Source: Spirochaetales bacterium (GTDB taxonomy: Bacteria; Spirochaetota; Spirochaetia; Sphaerochaetales; Sphaerochaetaceae). Taken from it: a stretch of DNA of 46,942 bases. Positions 41,299 through 46,942 of the stretch are shown here, one piece after another. The notes below the pieces were generated by a model. That model had not been told where the DNA came from, made no database searches, and saw only the letters and a program-made list of their open reading frames with translations. The translations under genes were made by a program, and so were the position numbers. The DNA is taken from NCBI GenBank assembly GCA_022788185.1, contig JALEVV010000035.1:1-46942 (forward strand), given 5' to 3'. Within the stretch, counting starts at the first letter, position 1. Each line of letters begins with the position of its first letter.

Positions 41299-42587
41299 AC
41301 GTATGTGTCTACACCCTCGGCTGCAGACTCAATCAGTGTGAAAGCGAAGCCATAAGCGACAGCTTCGTCAGGGAAGGCTTTACCATCGTCGGTGAAGAGG
41401 CTTCTTCCTCCCTCACGATCGTCAATACATGCACCGTTACCAGCAAGGCCGAGCAGAAGGCCAGAAGGATGATAAGGCTCTTTGCGAAGCGCTCGGAGGC
41501 AGTTGTCGTTACCGGATGCTACGCGGAGATGAATTCAGACGAGCTCAAGGCGCTCGGTGAAAACGTCACGGTCGTTCCCCTTGTGAAGAAGGCCTCCCTT
41601 CTCAATCTGGCGGCTCACATAAAGACATCCCTCATGGCAGGGTGCAGCGTGGCTGAGAGTGTCGCCTCCTTCAGCGATGAGGAAGCATCCCCCTTCAGCT
41701 ACAGGGCAGAGTCCTTCTCATACCACTCAAGAAGCTATCTGAAGATACAGGAGGGGTGTGACAACGAGTGTGCCTACTGCCGTGTCCATGTGGCCAGGGG
41801 CAAGAGTCAGTCCCTTGACAGGAGTGAGGTCATCAGAAGGGCTCTGGAGCTGGAAGAGGCAGGTTTTTCAGAAATCGTCCTCACCGGAGTCAATCTCACC
41901 ATGTATGACCATGAGGGGGACGGCCTCGGAGGGATGCTCCTGGAGCTGCTTCCCAGACTCAGAAGTACCACCAGGCTCAGGCTGAGCTCCATGGAGCCCG
42001 ACCACATCGATGAGAAACTCATCGAGGCATGCGCGGATGTGAGGATGCATCCTCACTTCCACATTCCCCTTCAGAGTGCCAGCGACAGGGTGCTGAAGAG
42101 GGTGAACAGAAAGTATTCAGCCTCCCACCTGGAGTGGGTCATACGTGAACTGAGGCGCGTCAAGGATGATCCCTTCATCGCATGTGACGTCATAACCGGG
42201 CTTCCTTCGGAAAGCGGGGAGGACTTTGAGATCACCAGGGATTTCCTCATTAAGGAAGGCTTTGCCGCCCTCCACGTCTTTCCCTTCTCGCCTCGCCCCG
42301 ACACACCCCTTGAAAAGGCCCGGGACAGGGTGGAGGAAAGAGTCAGGGATGAGAGGGCCGCTGTCCTGAGAAGCCTCTCAGCCGAGCTTACCGAGAGGTA
42401 TGTTTCACGCCAGATAGGCAAAAGAGGGGAAGTGCTCCTGGAAACCAGGAGGGACGGTGCATTCTACGGGACCACGGGAAACTATCTCAAGGTCCGGGTG
42501 GAAAACGTGCCGCTCTCTGCCCAGAGGGGACAGCTGCTTTCAGGCACGCTGACAGGAAAGGGAGTATTCACTCTTGACGAGGCATAA
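41295..42587 (+). CDS. mtaB: tRNA t6A37 methylthiotransferase MtaB
   Basis: A 430-aa radical-SAM enzyme that adds a methylthio group to t6A at position 37 of tRNAs. N-terminal cluster cysteines are Cys10 (TLGCRLN), Cys46 (VNTCTVT) and Cys75 (VTGCYAE). The radical-SAM triad EGCDNECAYC supplies Cys155, Cys159 and Cys162. A TRAM-like domain closes the protein. The start is TTG 41295, overlapping the previous stop by TTGA; no ATG gives the conserved N-terminus. Overlaps the following MATE gene by 14 bp. Confidence 0.93.
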   Translation: MNVCVYTLGCRLNQCESEAISDSFVREGFTIVGEEASSSLTIVNTCTVTSKAEQKARRMIRLFAKRSEAVVVTGCYAEMNSDELKALGENVTVVPLVKKASLLNLAAHIKTSLMAGCSVAESVASFSDEEASPFSYRAESFSYHSRSYLKIQEGCDNECAYCRVHVARGKSQSLDRSEVIRRALELEEAGFSEIVLTGVNLTMYDHEGDGLGGMLLELLPRLRSTTRLRLSSMEPDHIDEKLIEACADVRMHPHFHIPLQSASDRVLKRVNRKYSASHLEWVIRELRRVKDDPFIACDVITGLPSESGEDFEITRDFLIKEGFAALHVFPFSPRPDTPLEKARDRVEERVRDERAAVLRSLSAELTERYVSRQIGKRGEVLLETRRDGAFYGTTGNYLKVRVENVPLSAQRGQLLSGTLTGKGVFTLDEA

Positions 42588-43938
42588 TGCGGACTTTGAC
42601 AGTCCTCAGGTAAGGAAAACAATAATCAGACTGGCGCTTCCCATGATCGCGGCCCAGTTCATAAACCTCCTTTATTCCATCGTGGACAGGATGTTCATCG
42701 GACACATACCCTCTGTGGGACAGAGTGCGCTTACGGGCGTCGGACTGTGCTTTCCGATAATCCAGATCGCATATGCGTTCAACCACCTCTGGGGCTTCAA
42801 CGGAGGAGCTCCGCTTTCGTCCATAGAACGGGGAAGGGGAAACCGCGAGGAAGCCGGAATGATACAGGGCAACGCCTTTGTCATGCTCATCCTCACCGGT
42901 CTCATAATGACTGCAGTCTCACTTCTTTTCACTGCGCCGATACTCCGCCTCTTCGGTGCAAGCGATGGGACGATAGGGTATGCTTCAGAGTATCTCAGGA
43001 TCTACTCACTGGGCTTCACGTTCTCCCTCGTGGCAACAGGCATGAATGCCTTCATAAACAGCCAGGGCTTTTCCAGGACGGGAATGATGACCGTCGTGAT
43101 AGGGGCGGCACTCAACTTCGCCCTTGATCCTCTGTTTATCTTCGTCTTCGGGTGGGGTGTTTCCGGTGCCGCTGCCGCCACGTGCATTTCCCAGGCTGTA
43201 TCGGCAATCTGGGTATTTCTATTCCTGATATCGAAAAAGCCGCTTATAAGAATTGAAAGAAGGCATCTTGCCCTGGACGGAAAAAGGGTTGGAAAAGTTG
43301 CGGTTCTCGGACTTTCCGGATTCACCATGGGAGCCACGAACTCCGCGGTCCAGATCGTATGCAACCGCATGGCCTTCATGTACGGAGGAGACCTCCTCGT
43401 CGGAGCCATGACCGTCATAAACAGTGTCCGCGAGATCTTCTCGACCCCGATCGGAGGCTTAACCAGTGCATCAAGCCCCGTAATGAGCTACAACTACGGA
43501 GCAAAGCGCTATGACAGGGTAACAAAGGCAAGCAATTTCGCGATTTTGGTAAGCGCCGCCTTCTCTCTGGTATTCACCCTGGCAGTGGAACTCTTTCCCC
43601 ATCTCTTCGTCGGAATATTCACTCCTGACGCTTCCCTTGCCGAAGTGACGGTGAGGGCAATGAGAATCTACTTCTGTCTCTTCCTGTTCATGTCGCTTCA
43701 ACAGGTTGCCCAGAGTACCTTCGTGGCATTGGGGAAGGCGGCAAATGCGATTTTCTTCTCCCTCTTCAGGAAGATCATCATTGTTGTTCCCCTCACGATC
43801 CTGTTTCCCCTGTTCATGGGAGCGGATGGAGTCGTTGCCGCCGAGCCTGTAAGCAATCTGGTGGGTGGACTTGCCAGTTTCATAACAATGAAGATAGTAA
43901 CCGGAAGGGAGTTCAGGGCCGCCGGATCCGCTCGGTGA
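42574..43938 (+). CDS. MATE-family exporter (second copy type)
   Basis: A 454-aa inner-membrane protein with about twelve helices, only distantly similar to the MATE protein at 29339-30664. The opening IRLALPMIAAQFINLLYSIVDRMFIGHI and the GAALNFALDPLFIFVFGWGVSGAAAAT segment are typical of the DinF/NorM superfamily. Start TTG 42574 lies 11 nt after GGGAG (42559-42563) and overlaps mtaB by 14 bp; no in-frame ATG is available. Its end overlaps the convergent cysE gene by 26 bp. Substrate unknown. Confidence 0.9.
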   Translation: MTRHNADFDSPQVRKTIIRLALPMIAAQFINLLYSIVDRMFIGHIPSVGQSALTGVGLCFPIIQIAYAFNHLWGFNGGAPLSSIERGRGNREEAGMIQGNAFVMLILTGLIMTAVSLLFTAPILRLFGASDGTIGYASEYLRIYSLGFTFSLVATGMNAFINSQGFSRTGMMTVVIGAALNFALDPLFIFVFGWGVSGAAAATCISQAVSAIWVFLFLISKKPLIRIERRHLALDGKRVGKVAVLGLSGFTMGATNSAVQIVCNRMAFMYGGDLLVGAMTVINSVREIFSTPIGGLTSASSPVMSYNYGAKRYDRVTKASNFAILVSAAFSLVFTLAVELFPHLFVGIFTPDASLAEVTVRAMRIYFCLFLFMSLQQVAQSTFVALGKAANAIFFSLFRKIIIVVPLTILFPLFMGADGVVAAEPVSNLVGGLASFITMKIVTGREFRAAGSAR

Positions 43939-44797
43939 TTATCACCTCCGGGTCGGGAATCATGACACGGGAGAAGGGCGGAACGGATGTTTTGATCCAG
44001 GCGGATGAACCTATTGTCGTGTTGTCCCCGATCACTATGTCACCGAGCACCGTTGCATTGGCGTAAATCGTGACGTTGTTCCCGATGGTCGGATGACGCT
44101 TCGCACCCTTTAAGAGCATTCCGCAGCCGTCCTTGGGAAATGAGAGGGCACCTAGCGTCACGCCCTGATAGAGCTTAACGTTGTTCCCGATCACGGTGGT
44201 CTCTCCGATTACCACGCCGGTACCGTGGTCGATGAAGAAACTTTCCCCGATCGTGGCCCCCGGATGGATGTCTATGCCGGTCTCCCGGTGCATGAGCTCG
44301 TTCATCATCCTGGGAATGAGCGGGACACCTTCAGTGAAGAGCAGGTGGGCCACCCTATGAACCGCAAGGACCTTGAGGGCCGGGTAGCACAGAATTATCT
44401 CATGCTGGCTTCTGGCGGCAGGGTCTCCCCTGAATCCGGCCTCTGCATCCTTTTTTATCAGTGTTCTTATGGAAGGAAGCTCGGTAAGGACCTTTTCAAC
44501 GACCTCCTCAACCCTTCTGTCGGCAGCATTGCTGTCCATTCCCTCATAGAGGTATGCGAGCCTCGATGCCTCACTCAGGATGGAAACGAATCGCTTCATT
44601 TCCGACTTCACCGCACACTCCAGCGAGAGACAGCAGCTGTCTTTGGTCCGCCCGGGAAAGAAAAGCTCCATGAGAGTGGAAATGAGATTTGACGCATCCT
44701 CCATCCTTGGAAGTGCGGTCAGTCCCTGAAAGTTATGAACCCTCTTTGTCCTGTCAAATGAGCTGAGGTACGCCCTTACGTGTTCGTCGATGTCCAT
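43913..44797 (-). CDS. cysE: Serine O-acetyltransferase (CysE/EpsC type)
   Basis: A 294-aa enzyme that acetylates serine, the first step of cysteine synthesis. The N-terminal helical domain (1-160) is followed by a left-handed beta-helix of hexapeptide repeats (GIDIHPGATIGESFFIDHGTGVVIGE and onward), with the catalytic His/Asp region in FIDHGTG. The C-terminus is short. No CysK lies nearby. ATG 44797 has no ribosome site but follows a TATATT box (44809-44804) by 6 nt, suggesting a leaderless transcript. Confidence 0.93.
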   Translation of the reverse strand: MDIDEHVRAYLSSFDRTKRVHNFQGLTALPRMEDASNLISTLMELFFPGRTKDSCCLSLECAVKSEMKRFVSILSEASRLAYLYEGMDSNAADRRVEEVVEKVLTELPSIRTLIKKDAEAGFRGDPAARSQHEIILCYPALKVLAVHRVAHLLFTEGVPLIPRMMNELMHRETGIDIHPGATIGESFFIDHGTGVVIGETTVIGNNVKLYQGVTLGALSFPKDGCGMLLKGAKRHPTIGNNVTIYANATVLGDIVIGDNTTIGSSAWIKTSVPPFSRVMIPDPEVIITERIRRP

Positions 44798-44821
44798 GAC
44801 AGAAATATAACACTTTTAATT

Positions 44822-44853
44822 GGAAATAAAAATAAGCGGAGCTTTCCGCTTAT
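44822..44853 (-). terminator. Terminator of bioY
   Basis: ATAAGCGGA (44832-44840) and TCCGCTTAT (44845-44853) form a perfect 9-bp stem with loop GCTT. The minus-strand tail is TTTTTATTTCC. The same stretch also lies in the cysE promoter region. Confidence 0.75.
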
Positions 44854-44915
44854 AGGATAATTCTTATTTGCGGGAGAAGTGAAGGGCCCGCCTCTGAAAA
44901 GACGGGACGGACACA

Positions 44916-45464
44916 TTATTCGCCGTCACTCTTCAGCATTGAGAGTACCTGAGGTCTCAGCTTCCAGGCTACCAGTGAGCTTACGATCATCTTAAGGACG
45001 TCACCGACGATGAAGGGGGTAAGTCCGCCTGCAAGAGTCTGGGAGAGGGTGAGGTGGCGGGAGAACCCGAGCCAGAAGAGTCCCGGGATGTAGATGGCCA
45101 CTGTCGCGACAAAGGAGGCAAGGAGGTAGTACCAGAGCGGTTTTTCCTTCTCTGACCTGACCATGAGGCCGCCGATGATAACGGCAGGGATGAGGCCGAT
45201 GAGATAGCCGCCGGTGGGGCCTGTCACTGCCGCAAGTCCGCCGCCGCTCGTGAAGATCGGAAGACCGATGATTCCGAGAAAGAGGTAGACCAGCACTGAG
45301 GAAATGCTGACCGGAAGGGGAAGAAGGAGTGCCGCCACCAGAGTGAAGAGTGTCTGGAGTGTGATGGGTACCGGAGGAAGCGGTATCCTTATGAAGGCGC
45401 CTACTGCGATGAGCGCTGCGAAAAGTGCGATCAGTACGATCCGGGTAATCTTAGTTCTGTCCAT
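44916..45464 (-). CDS. bioY: Biotin transporter substrate-binding subunit BioY
   Basis: A 182-aa membrane protein with six helices, the S component of an ECF-type biotin importer. Family motifs are IPLPPVPITLQTLFTLVAALLLP (26-48), GLPIFTSGGGLAAVTGPTGGYLIG (66-89) and the C-terminal GLTPFIVGDVLKM. No EcfA/EcfT genes are adjacent, so it either works with a shared energising module or alone. It is divergent from birA, and a BirA-type operator begins two bases before its start codon, so biotin-dependent repression is expected. Confidence 0.95.
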   Translation of the reverse strand: MDRTKITRIVLIALFAALIAVGAFIRIPLPPVPITLQTLFTLVAALLLPLPVSISSVLVYLFLGIIGLPIFTSGGGLAAVTGPTGGYLIGLIPAVIIGGLMVRSEKEKPLWYYLLASFVATVAIYIPGLFWLGFSRHLTLSQTLAGGLTPFIVGDVLKMIVSSLVAWKLRPQVLSMLKSDGE

Positions 45465-45465
45465 A

Positions 45466-45500
45466 TTGTAAACCCTTTATGAATGAAAATGAGTTTACAA
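45466..45500. promoter_or_regulatory. BirA (biotin repressor) operator between bioY and birA
   Basis: TTGTAAAC (45466-45473) and GTTTACAA (45493-45500) are the exact half-sites of the bacterial BirA box, separated by 19 bp. The site covers the bioY translation start region and presumably its promoter. Confidence 0.85.
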
Positions 45501-45528
45501 ATATCATTGCAATTTGTCCATACCCATG

Positions 45529-45558
45529 TTTACCGATCCGGTGAATTGGAATTATAAT
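45529..45558 (+). promoter_or_regulatory. birA promoter, apparently giving a leaderless transcript
   Basis: -35-like TTTACC (45529-45534), 18-bp spacer, consensus -10 TATAAT (45553-45558), then only 7 nt to the ATG at 45566. No Shine-Dalgarno site can be read. Confidence 0.6.
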
Positions 45559-45565
45559 CTCATTC

Positions 45566-46519
45566 ATGACAACGAAAGACAAAGTTCTCCGCCTGCTTGA
45601 GGAGAATGAGAGCGGATATATTTCCGGTGAGGAGATGGCTGAAAAACTCAGTGTCAGCAGGGCCAGCATCTGGAAGGCCGTGAAAGCGCTGACCGATGAG
45701 GGCTATATCATAGAGGGTGTCACGAAGAAGGGGTACAGGCTCGTATCGGCCGATATCCTTTCTCATGAGACGCTTTCTCCTCTCATCCCGGTTCCGGTTT
45801 ACTACTACCCTGAGATCGATTCCACCAACAACGAGGCGAAGCGCCTCGTGGCAGAGGGAGTGAAGCCTCCCTTTGCCGTCATTGCCGAGATGCAGACAGG
45901 AGGACGCGGCCGCAGGGGCAGAACCTTCGTCTCCGATAAGGGAGGCACTTACTTCACGCTATGCATCGGGACTTCGGATGGCCTTGACATCGAGAGCACG
46001 ACGACAAGATCGTGCCTGGGGATCGCGGATGCAATTTCATCACTGGGCTTCTCACCCCAGATCAAATGGGTGAACGATGTTTATCTTAACGGGAAAAAGT
46101 GCGTCGGTATTCTGACAGAGGGCATCATAAGCCTGGAAGAAAACAGGGTGAGCGAGGTGCTTATCGGAATCGGAGTCAACTTCATGACAAAGAGTTTTCC
46201 AGAGGAGCTTAAGGACATATGCACATCCCTCTATCCCGATTCCAATCCGCCCATCACCAGGGCTGAGTTTCTGTCCCGTGAGATCAGAAACGTGCTTTCG
46301 GTCCTCAGTGAGAAGGATTACATAAAGAGGTACAGAGAGCTCTGCTTCGTCATCGGGAAGGACATCGATGTGATAAAGCTTGATGAGAAGAGAAGGGGAC
46401 ACTGCATCGATGTGGATGAGAGAGCCCATCTCGTCGTAACCTTCCCGGACGGTCACACTGAGCACATTTCCAGCGGGGAAGTGTCGGTGCGCCCTGTTGA
46501 GAATCATCGGGATATCTAA
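45566..46519 (+). CDS. birA: Bifunctional biotin ligase/repressor BirA
   Basis: A 317-aa protein. Residues 1-60 are a winged helix-turn-helix (ISGEEMAEKLSVSRASIWKAVKAL). The ligase domain follows, with EIDSTNNEAK (83-92), the biotinyl-AMP loop GRGRRGR (113-119) and IKWVNDVYLNGKKCVGIL. A C-terminal SH3-like domain ends the protein. It biotinylates carboxylase carriers and, with biotinyl-AMP, represses genes such as the divergent bioY, whose operator it should bind. The HTH confirms the regulatory type of BirA. Confidence 0.95.
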   Translation: MTTKDKVLRLLEENESGYISGEEMAEKLSVSRASIWKAVKALTDEGYIIEGVTKKGYRLVSADILSHETLSPLIPVPVYYYPEIDSTNNEAKRLVAEGVKPPFAVIAEMQTGGRGRRGRTFVSDKGGTYFTLCIGTSDGLDIESTTTRSCLGIADAISSLGFSPQIKWVNDVYLNGKKCVGILTEGIISLEENRVSEVLIGIGVNFMTKSFPEELKDICTSLYPDSNPPITRAEFLSREIRNVLSVLSEKDYIKRYRELCFVIGKDIDVIKLDEKRRGHCIDVDERAHLVVTFPDGHTEHISSGEVSVRPVENHRDI

Positions 46520-46535
46520 TATAGTTGGAGTCGTT

Positions 46536-46942
46536 ATGTTACAGAGAATAAAGAATCAGTGGAAAGATTTGGTCGCCTGCGAGGTAAAGGCCCTTGCAGC
46601 GGAAAAGGGCTTTGCCATCGAGCCCGACATACAGGTACTGACCCCTCCCAAGCCGGAGCTGGGTGATGTCGCATTCCCGATGTTTGCCTTTGCCAAGGCC
46701 ATGAGGATGGCTCCTCCTGCCATAGCAGCCGAGGTAAAGTCCAGACTTGAGAAAAAGAGCGGGGTTCCATCCGGCGAGCTGCTGGTCGCAGGTCCCTATC
46801 TCAACCTGAAGATTGATACTTCCGCCCTTGCAGGGGAGCTTTATGAGAGAGTCTCCGCAGAGGGGGATGAGTACGGAAAGAACAAATCCCTTTCCGGACG
46901 CAGGATCATGATCGAGTTCTCATGCCCCAATACCAACAAGCC
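46536..46942 (+). CDS. argS: Arginyl-tRNA synthetase ArgS (5' part, runs off the window)
   Basis: The first 135 codons of a class I aminoacyl-tRNA synthetase. Start ATG 46536 has TTGGAG at 46525-46530 and lies 16 bp after birA. The N-terminal additional domain is recognisable from ELGDVAFPMFAFAKAM and VAGPYLNLKID. The last visible residues, IEFSCPNTNKP, are the conserved stretch just before the HxGH ATP-binding motif, which lies beyond the window edge. Confidence 0.93.
   Translation, partial: MLQRIKNQWKDLVACEVKALAAEKGFAIEPDIQVLTPPKPELGDVAFPMFAFAKAMRMAPPAIAAEVKSRLEKKSGVPSGELLVAGPYLNLKIDTSALAGELYERVSAEGDEYGKNKSLSGRRIMIEFSCPNTNK

Overview
The window looks like chromosome of an anaerobic, diderm spirochaete, most like the Sphaerochaetaceae/Treponema group. 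The clues are inferential: two substrate-binding proteins have the spirochaetal signal-peptide style ending in FAGG/FAQG followed by KEAA/AEAA with no lipobox cysteine, there are many fast-evolving lipoproteins, and the gene content is fermentative (PduL, malic enzyme, purine nucleoside uptake, selenium-linked genes). No tRNA, rRNA or CRISPR array was seen. The right-hand half is compact, with many 1-4 bp ATGA-type overlaps; the left 7.9 kb and a few islands (13.9-15.3, 21.1-22.3 and 24.2-25.1 kb) are visibly more AT-rich.

Layout. 0-7.9 kb: a run of large predicted surface lipoproteins; one lacks its 5' end and one is split by an in-frame TAA. 7.95-12.5 kb: a divergent selenium locus (XdhC-like protein and EF2568-type cysteine desulfurase leftwards; YedE-type transporter, TusA-like protein, DUF3343 and SelD rightwards). 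12.6-15.4 kb: an IS256-family element with clear ends and target duplication but a transposase broken three times, then a DUF4143 AAA ATPase preceded by three 10-bp repeats spaced exactly 34 bp. 15.9-17.1 kb: YgeW-type carbamoyltransferase. 17.2-21.0 kb: a leftward operon of ModE-type regulator, FecCD permease, ATPase, methyltransferase and binding protein, read here as a MolBCA-type molybdate/tungstate importer. 21-25 kb: two lipoproteins around a cation-efflux protein. 25.3-33.4 kb: DUF1294 protein, malic enzyme, ComEC core, RsmA, MATE/MarR pair, PduL, a beta-barrel-like protein and a helical-repeat protein. 33.5-40.5 kb: a BMP/Nup nucleoside ABC importer with purine nucleoside phosphorylase, nitroreductase and nucleoside hydrolase. 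40.5-46.9 kb: prephenate dehydrogenase-like protein, MtaB, MATE, serine acetyltransferase, BioY/BirA with a BirA-type operator, and the start of argS.

How it fits together. Orphan SelD with YedE, the EF2568-type desulfurase and XdhC is the known signature of selenium-dependent molybdenum hydroxylases, in which selenium is a labile ligand at the molybdenum centre. YgeW is a marker of the same purine-catabolism gene set in E. coli and gut anaerobes. A Mo-type importer with a ModE-type regulator lies 5 kb away and a purine nucleoside import and cleavage operon 13 kb further. My inference is a dispersed selenium + molybdenum + purine module; the hydroxylase itself is not in the window. The most novel-looking items are the small-carrier arrangement in the selenium locus (stand-alone TusA-like protein plus DUF3343, and an XdhC with reversed domain order), the dyad around the desulfurase start codon, the 34-bp-periodic array, the methyltransferase inside the importer operon, and several genes that look leaderless.
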